The notes: generated by a model from the sequence alone, not told the origin. DNA of 64,000 bases from Bathymodiolus brooksi (GCA_963680875.1 OY804575.1:101735505-101799504); one strand, 5' to 3'; counted from the first letter of the stretch, positions 1 to 12,300 are shown. Program-made: numbers and translations.

Positions 1-178
1 TTGGAGAGATTGAAATTTCTTTTATGGAAAGCAAAAAGAAAAATTTCAATGGCCGAAACATGAAGACATTGTGTGGATCAAGTCAAAAGATGTGTTAAGC
101 ATAGTCACAGTACTCATACCTACTAGGAGAAGTAGACGAATGCTTAAACTTCAGGCACAAGACAGAGAAAAAGCTTGA
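1..178 (+). pseudogene. C-terminal exon remnant with a W-P-K type domain
   Basis: Two overlapping plus frames together spell a protein tail. One frame gives VGEIEISFMESKKK, and after a one-base slip in the A-rich stretch near 35-50 the next gives KFQWPKHEDIVWIKSKDVL, then a basic stretch and TGA at 176-178. The pattern, a beta-rich segment followed by W-P-x-x-x-D-I-x-W and V-L, resembles a small C-terminal domain seen in many uncharacterised invertebrate proteins; I cannot name the family securely. The same slip is present in copy C (60,454-60,530), so the break predates the duplication. Copy B has lost this part. Called a pseudogene because no single frame is open. Confidence 0.55.
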
Positions 179-238
179 CAATCTACTTCACTGAAATTAT
201 GAAATGAACGTTACATTCATCGAATAGAAGGGGCCGTC

Positions 239-392
239 ATGGCTGTGATCATATGGTAGTTGGATTTACAAATACCTATGCTATTAGTGCCTATCAACAC
301 TGATGTTGTGAGTTCGAATCTCGATCAGGGCGAAAACTGAAATATTGTTGAAAGTGGCATTAAACACCATCAAACAACATCGAATAGATCTG
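239..392 (+). repeat. tRNA-derived SINE, plus orientation (family V)
   Basis: A box-A-like TGGTAGTTGG lies at 254-263 and a box-B-like GTTCGAATC at 312-320, followed by the tail 'gaaatattgttgaaagtggcat' region at 337-360. The same family occurs in reverse at about 8,620, 15,394, 23,153, 37,990, 44,040 and 50,117. Copy B keeps only the tail (25,440-25,490), because a deletion joins it to the upstream exon remnant. Confidence 0.7.
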
Positions 393-802
393 TTAAACGT
401 TCCACTAATGACTTGTTTCTTGAGGTTCTGTTTGTGTTGCTTGATGTTCTTATTGCAGTTTAAATGTTTATGTTCAGAAAAAAAGTAATTGTCGGAGTAC
501 AATTGTTATTTAAGTTGCAACTGATAATGTATGTTACTAAAATCCAATTTGGTTTCATTTTATATTTGTATTCTTATGGTGAATGTAAATGCTAAAACTA
601 AACATATCTGTTTCTAAAACATCATATTTGAATGAATTCATGGGGGAAAAAAGGTTGCTTCTTTACTTTTTCAAAAATAGCTGAAACTATGAATTGAACG
701 ATATATTTCCATAGGATATTTAGATATACCCAATATAAGTCATAAGTAGAATACAGGACTGTTATATAATTCCTAGTAAAAAAGAACTCAAATAGTAAAA
801 TA
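393..802. other. Duplicated AT-rich non-coding sequence
   Basis: Matches 25,490-25,907 with scattered substitutions. I see no supported gene; the reading frame overlapping the SINE tail is not protein-like. Confidence 0.6.
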
Positions 803-956
803 CAGTCTTCGCACTAACCCACTTGCCCGCAGCCAGGAACAAGTAAAACTGGATTCGGACAAGTGAAAATTATGAAAGAATTTGCTTGAATAAATAGAAA
901 AAAATTCTAAATTTGGTTTTCGGGCAAGTAGGTGGACAAAATTAAGGCAAAGACTG
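803..956. mobile_element. Small inverted-repeat element (MITE-like), copy A
   Basis: A 154-bp stretch bounded by CAGTCTTCGC at the left and the near-complement GCAAAGACTG at the right. A second inverted pair sits just inside (CACTTGCCCG and CGGGCAAGTAGGTG). There is no coding capacity. I could not identify a convincing target duplication, so the superfamily is open. The copy B equivalent is 25,908-26,061. Confidence 0.5.
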
Positions 957-1263
957 CCATTATACATGATTATGTTTATAACGAAAGATGAGAAGGAGTA
1001 AAAGTGGTTACTAATTTACAATCTTTGTTTTCAGGGATGTTTAAAAAATACTCTAATATTTAAAGATCAACAATTTCAAAAACATTAGTGTATATAGTTT
1101 CTTTTCAATTTTTTTTTTCTAATGTTGCAAGTCATACATCTTTACATGGAAATGACTATGAGACATTGAATTTGTGTTCAATTATATAATTTTTGAAAAT
1201 TATAGACTACAAACAATGATATATTGGCAGTAACCTAAATTTTTACATTCTGAATTTAATAAA

Positions 1264-1905
1264 GGCACTGGCTACGATTACCTGGATTAGGTAATAATAA
1301 TGAAAAATTATGATTACCTGAGAGACTAAGTGCCTGAGAGTTACCTGGTCTTATTATTACCCGGAAGTTCTAGGGATTTCATTATTGGACATAAAGAATT
1401 GAAAGAATTATTATTATTATATATCAATTTGTAATTGATAATACATTGTAAATCAATACATCAAAAAGATATGAAATATACTTCGTAAATATATTTACAA
1501 AGATGGAATTACATAAGAAATTATCAAGTTACTTTCCTTTGTTATAGCACTGTCTGCATAGCCAAGACGTGCCGGATTTTGGTGGCGCTTTGAAGCCAAC
1601 ACATTTAAGATGGTTCTGGCACACTCTAAACATCCATCGCAAACTATGGATGCATAAAGATGAACATCAATTTTACAGACTGAACAGTTCCATTCGGCTG
1701 TTTCTTTTGTTTTACTAATTTTGTTTTTTCCGGGTAATAATAAGACCAGGCAATTCTAACAAATAAAATTATGATTACCCGATTTTTTTCCGTGAAATAG
1801 GTTCCTGAACCGGAATTGTATTCCGGTACTTAGTCTTTCAGGTAATCCTAATTTTTCGTTATTATTACCCAATCCAGGTAAATTCGGGTAATCGTAGCCA
1901 GTGCC
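1264..1905. mobile_element. TIR element with 9-bp target duplication carrying a PHD-finger fragment, copy A
   Basis: A 642-bp element that begins GGCACTGGCTACGATTACC and ends with the inverse. It is flanked on both sides by TTTAATAAA (1,255-1,263 and 1,906-1,914). The inverted repeats continue inwards for some 80 bases with gaps, and a nested inverted pair around CCTGGTCTTATTATTACC (1,344 and 1,733) strengthens the fold-back. A 9-bp duplication and extended inverted ends suggest a Mutator-like element (inference). The centre holds a minus-strand PHD-like coding remnant. Confidence 0.72.
1529..1722 (-). pseudogene. PHD-finger-like fragment inside TIR element, copy A
   Basis: Read on the minus strand, one frame gives WNCSVCKIDV...VCDGC and, after a one-base slip near 1,620, the next frame gives QNHLKCVGFKAPP...TSWLCRQCYNKGK followed by TAA (1,529-1,531). 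Together this is a C-x2-C, C-x2-C, H-x2-C, W-x-C-x2-C arrangement typical of a PHD zinc finger, which commonly binds histone tails. The slip falls where the usual Trp codon would be. The same slip is present in copy B. It is likely a captured host gene fragment or the decayed accessory domain of a transposon protein; no transposase is seen. Confidence 0.6.
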
Positions 1906-1914
1906 TTTAATAAA

Positions 1915-3581
1915 TGTTCTCTGTATTAAATTCATCTGTTGTTTTTTTTTGTTTTTTTTTTAGATTTGATTAAAAAAACTAACTGCAATCGGTATCTATA
2001 CATATTCTGCAAGTCCGAAAAGAAAGAGTTAGACTTGTAGCAAATACTTTATTTTTGTCAGTAAATTAATCGTTGGGGACCATTATTTTGAGAATATATA
2101 GGTGTACATGTACATATTTTTTAATCACAATGATTCTCTGCACATTGTTATTAATTAATATTTAAATTTGTATTTGTTTATAAGGTCTTATGTAAATATA
2201 TTTAAACTGAACATGGAACTGAAAGGTGACACAGAGCATAATGCAATTCACTGTAATAATGCCATACCCATGGCAAATTTGAAAATGAAAGTAGAATTTA
2301 AAGTCGAGTTAAAACATATCAACTCCTGTATATGATTCATTACTTTCAGGTAATGACATAATTGTCAATTTATGAAAAAGTTGGAGTTGTACAATCTGCC
2401 AACTTTATGATTTTACTGCGGCTTCGGCACTACAGTGCAAGACATTAAAAAGAATATGGGGAGATAACTTTTTTCTGAAATGAAACCGGTGAAGTGTATT
2501 ATTTATCCAGGATGTTTTGTCCATTGACAAGCTGTTTTGGTTTAAAAGCAGTGTCGTATATGATTCCAACCCGTTGCTTCTTTTCAAATGTAAAAAATGG
2601 AAGAAATGAGTACGGGATCTCTAAATAAATCTTGCGAAAGAATAAAAGGTTTACACTAATGTCCTGAAATTTATTCATCTGATGGATTTACTAAATTTGG
2701 AAATATATTAGATATGAACAATAGAATATTAGACATACATCAAACATTTATGTATCTGGAAATAATATAGAAATTAAGAGAAAAACAATATTATGAGTGA
2801 ACTTTATAGACATGACACTTTTATTATTTGGCACATCAGTTTGAAATTTCAATTGAATTAAATAAAATATTCTTCAAAATTTAAAGAAAGAGAATCATTG
2901 AATAATTGAAACTTAGATGAGAAAAAACCGCGGTATTTTTTATTTTTATTTCACGAATAACTAATTTGCTATGACAAATTACTAATCTGTTATAATGAAA
3001 CATTAATCTGTGATATAAGACACGGATTACGTTACCTGTCGCTACTGGTAACAGGGACACATTAGACCCTTTTGTAAACTTGATTGAAGGTTCTCTTTCC
3101 TCAGGCATAGGTGATCTTAGCCGATTTTGGTTATCCTGTTTAGGCCCTGTGGTTTTATTGCTACCACAACTTTAGATTATTTGGCTTTCCAATCTTTCGA
3201 TGTTGAGCGTACATGATGAAGGTTATTCCAGAAACGCGTCGTGCGCACTAAATTAGATATCTACCTTTTTATTTTTATTTTTATTAACTAAGTCCTCTTT
3301 TTTCGAGTCAGCTATTTCTCTATAGAATAATCTGGATGCTTTTATCCGAAATCAAGAGAGTAAGATCAAGTTCAAAACCGAATTAAAATTGTTACGTACA
3401 ACATATGACAAATGGCGATCGGTATTTCATAATTTGATAGAAGAAGTAGAAAAGAAATCTTGTGCAGTTGAAAAAGTTCAAGATTACTTGTTAATTGGTC
3501 CTCGTAAATATAACATTTTTGCAACGCAATTACGTGGTACGTGTTCTTCCTTGCTGTTGTGATATTTTGCAAATTCATCAT
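1915..3581. other. Duplicated AT-rich non-coding sequence
   Basis: Matches 27,019-28,689 with small indels. I see no gene with recognisable protein features; the short reading frames here are not shared intact by both copies. Confidence 0.6.
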
Positions 3582-3590
3582 GTAAATGTG

Positions 3591-3845
3591 TAGTCCGAGA
3601 TTCCTCTGTCGTCCGACGCCGTCCGACGCCGTCCGACGACTTTTTGTTCGACTTACTGAAGCCGTGAGACGTCAGAGCGAAAACAGCGGATTTGCCGCTC
3701 CAACTCGGGGTCGGCACATTTCCACGTTTCGTGGCTATCAAATTTTATTTTCTATCTGAAACCCTAGTATAAATCGCTTCACCAATTATTTTTCTATTCA
3801 TTCATAACCATCTTACCCTCAGAAAGTGGTGTTACACTCGAGTAC
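3591..3845. mobile_element. Left terminal repeat of the MULE-like element, truncated in copy A
   Basis: Starts TAGTCCGAGATTCC directly after GTAAATGTG (3,582-3,590), exactly as in the full element at 28,699. It carries a short internal duplication of CGTCCGACG units at 3,609-3,640. At ACTCGAGTAC (3,836-3,845) the sequence jumps to LINE sequence that in copy B lies 3.8 kb further on, so the rest of the element has been deleted here. Confidence 0.8.
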
Positions 3846-3849
3846 TATG

Positions 3850-5218
3850 TAACAAGAACTCTGAAATCTAATTATCATGTCCAAACGTATGTCAAAGATA
3901 ATATGGATAACAAAATTAATGTCATGTCCCGTATTCTTGCTGAACACGGCAATTTTAATCGTGTTGAGTTCGGAGACGCGTTATGGAATTCAGTTCTCCG
4001 ACCTTCAATTTCACATTGTTGTGGAGCTTGGCTTACATCCTCTAAAGTAAACGAAGATTTGTTAAGTAGCATACAATTTCGAGCGGCGAAGATCATAATG
4101 AAAACAAAGGTGAATATGTCTAAAGCGGCTCTTCTTATCGAGCTTGGGTGGGAACCTATCAATGATTTTTTTTAATAGACAGAGAGCCTCATATTTTTCT
4201 TATATAAATAACTTACCAAATAAAAGACTCTGCAAGATAGTTTTTGATGAGATGCACGCTTTTTCCGCTCATGCTCGGGACTACTTACCTGCTTTGAAAA
4301 CCGTATTTGAATCAGTAGGACTTGACTATTTGTATCATGTAAACGACTTTAACAAAGAAAGGTTTAATGCTTTTATGGGTCAGTTCTCCTCCACAAAACT
4401 AAGAAAAGAAATCATGAGTAAAAGTTCTCTTCGCGAATATATTACATTCTATAGACACAAAGGGAAGCAACCCTATCTCGAAGATATGAGAGATTTTGAG
4501 GGATCTAGACTTAAACTTCTTTGTCGAACCAATTCGCTGTGCTTAAATAATTTGTTAAACAAAATGAGTTTAAAAAGCAGTAACAAATGCTCTCTATGTG
4601 ACTGTAATGTAGTAGAAGATGTATGTCATTTCCTCTTGTTATGTCCTGCATTAGAAAAAGTAAGAAGGCCTCTTTTAAATGATATCTCGTTTAACACTGT
4701 GGAACTCGATTTTGTGGACCTACCTAATTACATGTATATAAAAATTAAATTGTTGATTGGAGATTGTGGTTTTTATATAAATGAAATTGAAGGCATGTAT
4801 TTAGATGTAATTGGAAGAAATCTTTTAAAGAAGTTATACCATGAAAGAAATATCATTTTAACACAATCAAATGTTTTATGACTTAACTCGTTGTTTCTTT
4901 TTTCTATTATTTTTTATAGATATCACTTGTTTTATTCATCATGTATGTTTGTATTCAACTATTGTCTGTATTTTACTTTAAGACATGTTTTATACATTAT
5001 GTAGATTTTTGTAGTTTTATGTATATGATGACTTTTTATGTATTGCCAATTTAATAGTATACTTATATTGAAATACTAATTTCACACTATGAACATTTTA
5101 TTCTATATATTTTCGCTTTTATACTATGTGTCATTTGTAAATATAACTTTGTATCTAATGGACGCAGCCACTATTACCCCGGTAGTGGTTGCCCCCGTTG
5201 TAAAGGGGTAGATTTCCA
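3850..5218 (+). pseudogene. Non-LTR reverse transcriptase C-terminal remnant, copy A
   Basis: Matches 32,730-34,094 of copy B. The 5' part, including all catalytic reverse-transcriptase motifs, has been deleted. One frame runs MDNKINVMSRIL... to 4,175. A run of eight T at about 4,165 shifts the frame, and the protein continues from 4,144 to 4,881 with a Cys/His cluster (CSLCDCNVVEDVCHFLLLC) like the zinc-binding region found at the end of many LINE proteins. Unlike copy B, the last part is open to a natural end at 4,881. A 3' UTR follows, ending near a (TA)n run. Non-functional. Confidence 0.88.

Positions 5219-5221
<3 letters not shown>

Positions 5222-5306
<85 letters not shown>
5222..5306. 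repeat. (TA)n microsatellite, expanded in copy A
   Basis: About 80 bases of TA with two interruptions, just past the LINE 3' UTR. Copy B has only about 20 bases at the same place (34,097-34,116). Reading frames across it, rich in Tyr/Ile, are artefacts. Confidence 0.95.
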
Positions 5307-5312
<6 letters not shown>

Positions 5313-5317
5313 ATTAA

Positions 5318-5445
5318 AACACATAACAGGACAACACAAAAAACTAAAAATAGGAGCGACACGAACCCCACCAAAAATACAGGGGTGACCTCAGGTGCTC
5401 GCGAAGGGTAAGCAGTTCCTGCTTCTTATAAGACACCCACCGTGT
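5318..5445 (+). repeat. Dispersed repeat family R fragment
   Basis: The segment from ACACATAACAGGACAACAC to the GGTGCTCGCGAAGGGTAAGC motif and a CACCCACCGTG end resembles the 3' part of family R at 17,320-17,525, 31,018-31,240 and 45,660-45,870. Copy B equivalent: 34,128-34,262. Confidence 0.55.
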
Positions 5446-5990
5446 TACTCATATATAACAATCAAGTCAAAGTAAGGATGACAGCGGCGTAGCAAGATAC
5501 TGATGATGATGTATATAGCCGGGTATAAGCCACGGTTTGTTGCATGTAGAGTGTCCAGTAGTCTCTCTGGCTTATCATCTACAAGAGCCCACCTGATTTT
5601 CCAACACTCAACCTCATCCACAAGATATACTTTCCTTGGTAAGTCTGACTGATAAGCATTGAACAATCTACTAGTATCATTTATTTCAGGTGTCAGGTTT
5701 ATAAGATTTGCAGGGTTTAGATAAGATGCCAAAAAAACGCTCGTCGTTGCTTACTACTCGCTGTTATATCTCTTACACTAAATGATCCAAGAAGGCAAGG
5801 TATATGGATATTCTCCAGTCAGATGGGTTGTCTACAGAATAATTCGCTCTGTTTCTTTGACGTACGACTACGCGGGGTCTACTTGCTTCCATTTCAAATT
5901 CTGATGCTACTCAAACAAAGCTTCCCAAACATGAACATTGTTCCTTTCATCGGCCAATCTCCGAATTACAATTTTGGTTTCTGTCACAGC
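5445..5990 (-). pseudogene. hAT-type transposase C-terminal remnant, truncated, copy A
   Basis: Minus-strand reading gives SRPRVVVRQRNRANYSVDNP-like sequence (about 5,900-5,800) and then, in another frame, MASYLNPANLINLTPEINDT...WKIRWALVDDKPERLLDTLH (5,732-5,500). The conserved hAT dimerisation end present in copy B (SERSFSAMRR) has been deleted here, with the junction at AGCAAGATAC near 5,488. It also lacks about 13 bases near 5,912 relative to B. Decayed and non-functional. Confidence 0.8.
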
Positions 5991-6907
5991 TTCTAGAAGA
6001 TCGATGTCATGTAAATTAAAGTTACTGGTGAACTGAGAATATGTTCTGCAACTACAAGTAAGATATTGAATTCAAATTTCAAAATAGCATTCAAATAAAG
6101 AGCGGTTTTCTCATCATGGTCGGTCTTCAGAGTTTCAAGAGATGAAACAACAACAGAGAAAGCGGTTCAAAATGCATAGAGTGCAACAGTGGAACATTGA
6201 TTAATAAAAAAAAATACCAATTTGTCAAATTTATGTATAGGCACGTGCCTACTTGAGCCTAGAGTAGCTACACCCTGGATGTTGATTTTAAAACTTTATG
6301 AAGAAACCATTTATCTACGTTTTTTATTTTATAAGACCATGACATAATTAATGTTGTGCTTTTTGCTTTGCAATACATTTTACCTATGTTAACAATACAA
6401 TTATTGATTTCAGAAACGAATTGTGTAGTTGTAACTTTCTGATGCTATCCTCCAAACACTGAAACATTGGTTACTATCCGATTGTTATCACTTTATGTCC
6501 GTCGCCTGTATACTTTCAAAATGTCGATCATCTCCTGGCCAATTTGAACCAAACCTTACAGTAATGACATTTTGAAAGATATCTAAGTAAATCCTTATTC
6601 GTTTTGATCAGACAAAAACATGGCCTACACAGCAAATTCTTGTTTGTGATTAGCTGACAGCTTGTCTGGGCCTGAACGTTTTACCTTTTTACCAAGGTTC
6701 GTAATATTTGACATGTTAGTGCTTCGTGTTAAGGCGATGTGTCATATACTATCATGAACAACCTATGACGTTGACCTGTCTTCAAGGTCGCATTGTTCAA
6801 AATTACACAATCACTTGAGTAAGTATAATTTGCTTTCAATATTGTTATGCATGTAGGACCCATATATGAACATATTGGATGATCTCTATCATGAGAAAGA
6901 ATTCAAT
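5991..6907. other. Duplicated non-coding sequence
   Basis: Matches 35,397-36,317 closely. Nothing recognisable apart from AT-rich sequence. Confidence 0.55.
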
Positions 6908-7620
6908 TCCTTGAGTGAGTGATTGTTGCTTAGCGCCAAATGGACACTTTTTCAGCTATGTCATGGATCAAGTTACATTCAAGTCAAGTGAACTATTGTC
7001 ATCACTTTGCGTCCGACGTCACATTTCGTCTGTAAACTTTCACATTTTAATCTTCTTCTCTGAAACCATTTGGACTACTAGAGCCAAACTTGGTAGGAAT
7101 GTATTTGGATGGTCCTCTAAAAAGTTTATGTTTTGGGGTTTTTTTTTCGATCGGAAATCCATAAGAGGAACCAGAGATCCTAAGGTGGATACATGGTGTT
7201 TCTTCTGATTTTGAATTTGGAGCATTAATTTTTCAAACACATTCTTGATGTTCCGTATACAATTCTCATTATGATGTATCTAACAGATTTTGTATGGCTC
7301 TTTCCATTTCTAAGATATAAAGGAGTCTACATGGGGCCAACAGTCCGACATACGGACAGATAGATAGCATGCACTTTTCCATCAGGACAGCTCAACTGTT
7401 TCAGATGATCTGGCAACTCAACCTCTGACTCAGGTGAGAAAAGCAATAAATATTATACATCTGAAAATTTAACCCAACATTGTTAGAATTAGATTTTTGA
7501 GCTGACAAATGTTTGTTCTTCCCTCAACAGGATTTGAACTTACACCATTGATACAATGCAGCACCAGTCGCCTAGCCTTATGTCCAACAATGCACTTATT
7601 TCTTATTTTCTGTGAATCTG
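6908..7620 (-). repeat. Composite tRNA-derived SINE-like repeat, minus orientation, copy A
   Basis: Begins with the reverse of the tail motif (TGAGTGAGTGATTGTTGCTT) shared with the SINEs at 24,890 and 52,987. It ends with a reverse box-B-like GGATTTGAAC (7,531-7,540) in tRNA-like context. Copy B equivalent: 36,318-37,030. A 97-aa frame across it is not conserved in form and is not taken as a gene. Confidence 0.55.
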
Positions 7621-8618
7621 CTTTTAGTCGGCGTTAATTACGGACAAAGAACCATGCAATTTTGGAGTTAATAAGCGACAAAATACAAATTATTCGGTTT
7701 TACCTGTCACTAGTAAGGTCAGTTGCATACGGAGAAAGCGAGGTCAAATTATTTGCTTGCAAGGAAATAATAAATCGATGGTAATTTTCGTTCTCAAAAG
7801 ACGAAAAGTGGTACGATAAGCTGTTTAATGTGAAATATTTACCTTTATTTCATCATTGTAAAGCTATTTACCAATTTCCAAAACATAATTTTTTTGGTCA
7901 AAATCGTAGGTAATGCCCCTTTAAGTTTGTCGACTAGCTCGCTGCTTGAGTATTTTTTCTGAGCCGCCGATTTGATTATTTCCAGCACCAAAAATACATC
8001 ACAAATGTAATATGCACAATCATAATTATATAATAATTATATTTCATAATACATATCAGATACAACCGAAACATCTAAAATATACAACCCCCAAATTCCC
8101 CGTGGCCGCCCAGGAAAAACCACTTTGTGGAAACCTGTGTCCTTTTGTCTATGCCATCGGAACGAAAGTGTAGGACCTCACTAGTGGGGGGATGACTTTA
8201 GCGTCAAAAATTCCTACGTCCAGTCTACAATACTAAAACGAGCAAGACAATCAATTCCCGTTAACGTGCCATGGAAATTATTGATTCTTGTAAAATTCAC
8301 CTCTGAAAACCACACGACAAAATTTGCTGACAGGTAAGTCAGTGAACCGTGTTAGATGTCAATCACCGCATATATCGATAGTTTTACTTCAAATAATTAC
8401 CACCGGTATTGATTGAATTTAACAAGATTTGACACTTGTTAATTAAACAATTATATATATATCAAACATTAAAAAGAGTTGTAAACATGATTACAATGTA
8501 TTAAAAACAATACAGTTATATTTGACAGCATCTTTAATACCTATGTGTAATTAATCTGAAGCATGTTTTTATACTTATAATTTCAAACAGTTTTGTAAAA
8601 ACAAAAAATATAAAAGAT
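7621..8618. other. Duplicated non-coding sequence
   Basis: Matches 37,031-37,989 with small indels. No supported gene. Confidence 0.5.
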
Positions 8619-9146
8619 ATAGGGTTAGAGGTTAGGGTTATGGTGTTTAACGCCACTTTCAACAATATTTCAGTTATATCATGGCAGTCGGTTTTATTGG
8701 TGGTAGAAACCGGAGAGTACCTGGGTAAAACCACCGATCTGGCGCAAGTCACTGATAAACTCACATAATAGTTGTATCGAGTACACCTAACTAAGCGGGA
8801 TTCGAACTACTGGTTACATTGGAAGTTGTAAGGGACCGACCATTTAACTTGCAAAGGTATGGTTTTTTGTTTCGTTTAGAATTTTTTTTTTCGGCCAACA
8901 CCAGTTAGAATATCTATTTTTTTTTGTCTCGCAAAGCACGAATTTTTTTTCCAGAATTCAACATTAAGTTATACGACAAAAGCTTTGAATCAGATTTTTT
9001 TTTTCCCTCCACCAAAATCAGAATTTTTTTTTCAGCAACATTGGGAATCAGAATATTTTTTTAGAAAAAAACCATAACCCCCCCCCTTCAAGTTAAATGG
9101 TCGCTCCCTAAATCCAACTACCATACGATCATGGCCACTTTTCAAT
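8619..9146 (-). repeat. tRNA-derived SINE family V, minus orientation, split by a MITE
   Basis: From GGTTATGGTGTTTAACGCC through GGTGGTAGAAACCGGAGAG to a reverse box-B (GCGGGATTCGAAC, 8,797-8,809) and the head CCAACTACCATACGATCATG (9,115-9,134). The head is separated by the 277-bp MITE at 8,832-9,108. Copy B has the same SINE uninterrupted at 37,990-38,234. Confidence 0.75.
8832..9108. mobile_element. Harbinger-like MITE, 277 bp, only in copy A
   Basis: Starts GGGACCGACCATTTAACTTG and ends with its near-exact inverse. Flanked by TAA on both sides (8,829-8,831 and 9,109-9,111). Copy B keeps a single TAA at 38,205-38,207, an exact empty site. The inside is a run of T-rich segments with no coding capacity. 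A 3-bp TAA duplication and GGG ends are typical of PIF/Harbinger non-autonomous elements (established pattern; superfamily assignment inferred). A relative is at 25,194-25,358. Confidence 0.88.
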
Positions 9147-9392
9147 AGTATGCCGGTTGACATCGTGTGTTTATACAAGTACAGAGAACGATACTGGGAT
9201 AATTTTTAAAAATTCTGCATCAGTCAATTACAATTAGGACAGGTATTTTTGTTACTTGATAGAAATGATGGATAAGTAATCATGACACACACAAAGATGT
9301 ACGTCAAACATAACTGAAGACATCATCTGATAACCATTTATTTCTGCTCTACCAATGAAGGTACTATATGCTACTATCACCAGGTTTGTTAC

Positions 9393-12300
9393 TAAAGTAA
9401 CACAGCAGGTGCCACTAGTGGAGCAGTAACTGGTTAACCTTCTGGAGTTCATCCCTGGTTTTTAGTGGGGTTCTTTAGTTTTCTGTTTAGTGTTTTGTAG
9501 ATCATTGTTTGTCCTTTTGTTCTTTTTCTTTTAGTCATTGTGTTGTCTGTCCTTTGATTTATAGATTCTGATTACACCTTTGGTATCTATGATTTACAGA
9601 TTCTGATTACACCTTTGGTATCTATGATTTATAGATTCTGATTACACCTTTGGTATCTATGATTTACAGATTCTGATTACACCTTTGGTATCTATGATTT
9701 ATAGATTCTGATTACACCTTTGGTATCTATGATTTACAGATTCTGATTACACCTTTGGTATCTATGATTTATAGATTCTGATTACACCTTTGGTATCTAT
9801 GATTTACAGATTCTGATTACACCTTTGGTATCTATGATTTATAGATTCTGATTACACCTTTGGTATCTATGATTTACAGATTCTGATTACACCTTTGGTA
9901 TCTATGATTTACAGATTCTGATTACACCTTTGGTATCTATGATTTACAGATTCTGATTACCCCTTTGGTATCTATGATTTACAGATTCTGATTACACCTT
10001 TGGTATCTATGATTTATAGATTCTGATTACCCCTTTGGTATCTATGATTTACAGATTCTGATTACACCTTTGGTATCTATGATTTACAGATTCTGATTAC
10101 ACCTTTGGTATCTATGATTTACAGATTCTGATTACACCTTTGGTATCTATGATTTACAGATTCTGATTACACCTTTGGTATCTATGATTTACAGATTCTG
10201 ATTACACCTTTGGTATCTATGATTTATAGATTCTGATTACACCTTTGGTATCTATGATTTACAGATTCTGATTACACCTTTGGTATCTATGATTTACAGA
10301 TTCTGATTACACCTTTGGTATCTATGATTTACAGATTCTGATTACCCCTTTGGTATCTATGATTTACAGATTCTGATTACACCTTTGGTATCTATGATTT
10401 ATAGATTCTGATTACCCCTTTGGTATCTATGATTTACAGATTCTGATTACACCTTTGGTATCTATGATTTACAGATTCTGATTACACCTTTGGTATCTAT
10501 GATTTATAGATTCTGATTACACCTTTGGTATCTATGATTTACAGATTCTGATTACACCTTTGGTATCTATGATTTACAGATTCTGATTACACCTTTGGTA
10601 TCTATGATTTACAGATTCTGATTACACCTTTGGTATCTATGATTTACAGATTCTGATTACACCTTTGGTATCTATGATTTACAGATTCTGATTACACCTT
10701 TGGTATCTATGATTTACAGATTCTGATTACACCTTTGGTATCTATGATTTACAGATTCTGATTACACCTTTGGTATCTATGATTTACAGATTCTGATTAC
10801 ACCTTTGGTATCTATGATTTACAGATTCTGATTACACCTTTGGTATCTATGATTTACAGATTCTGATTACACCTTTGGTATCTATGATTTACAGATTCTG
10901 ATTACACCTTTGGTATCTATGATTTACAGATTCTGATTACACCTTTGGTATCTATGATTTACAGATTCTGATTACACCTTTGGTATCTATGATTTACAGA
11001 TTCTGATTACACCTTTGGTATCTATGATTTACAGATTCTGATTACACCTTTGGTATCTATGATTTATAGATTCTGATTACACCTTTGGTATCTATGATTT
11101 ATAGATTCTGATTACACCTTTGGTATCTATGATTTACAGATTCTGATTACACCTTTGGTATCTATGATTTATAGATTCTGATTACACCTTTGGTATCTAT
11201 GATTTACAGATTCTGATTACACCTTTGGTATCTATGATTTACAGATTCTGATTACACCTTTGGTATCTATGATTTACAGATTCTGATTACACCTTTGGTA
11301 TCTATGATTTACAGATTCTGATTACACCTTTGGTATCTATGATTTACAGATTCTGATTACACCTTTGGTATCTATGATTTACAGATTCTGATTACACCTT
11401 TGGTATCTATGATTTATAGATTCTGATTACACCTTTGGTATCTATGATTTACAGATTCTGATTACACCTTTGGTATCTATGATTTATAGATTCTGATTAC
11501 ACCTTTGGTATCTATGATTTACAGATTCTGATTACACCTTTGGTATCTATGATTTACAGATTCTGATTACACCTTTGGTATCTATGATTTACAGATTCTG
11601 ATTACCCCTTTGGTATCTATGATTTACAGATTCTGATTACACCTTTGGTATCTATGATTTATAGATTCTGATTACCCCTTTGGTATCTATGATTTACAGA
11701 TTCTGATTACACCTTTGGTATCTATGATTTACAGATTCTGATTACACCTTTGGTATCTATGATTTATAGATTCTGATTACACCTTTGGTATCTATGATTT
11801 ACAGATTCTGATTACACCTTTGGTATCTATGATTTACAGATTCTGATTACACCTTTGGTATCTATGATTTACAGATTCTGATTACACCTTTGGTATCTAT
11901 GATTTACAGATTCTGATTACACCTTTGGTATCTATGATTTACAGATTCTGATTACACCTTTGGTATCTATGATTTACAGATTCTGATTACACCTTTGGTA
12001 TCTATGATTTACAGATTCTGATTACACCTTTGGTATCTATGATTTACAGATTCTGATTACACCTTTGGTATCTATGATTTACAGATTCTGATTACACCTT
12101 TGGTATCTATGATTTACAGATTCTGATTACACCTTTGGTATCTATAATTTACAGATTCTGATTACACCTTTGGTATCTATGATTTATAGATTCTGATTAC
12201 ACCTTTGGTATCTATGATTTATAGATTCTGATTACACCTTTGGTATCTATGATTTATAGATTCTGATTACACCTTTGGTATCTATGATTTACAGATTCTG

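Noticed and set aside
3903..4175. Separate small gene upstream of the 245-codon frame
   Set aside because: It is the same LINE protein split by a homopolymer frameshift, as the comparison with 32,789-33,060 shows.
5124..5374. Tyr/Ile-rich membrane-like reading frames
   Set aside because: They are translations of a (TA)n microsatellite.
8621..8642. TTAGGG-like words suggesting an interstitial telomere
   Set aside because: There are only two imperfect copies, and they are part of the SINE family V end seen at many sites.
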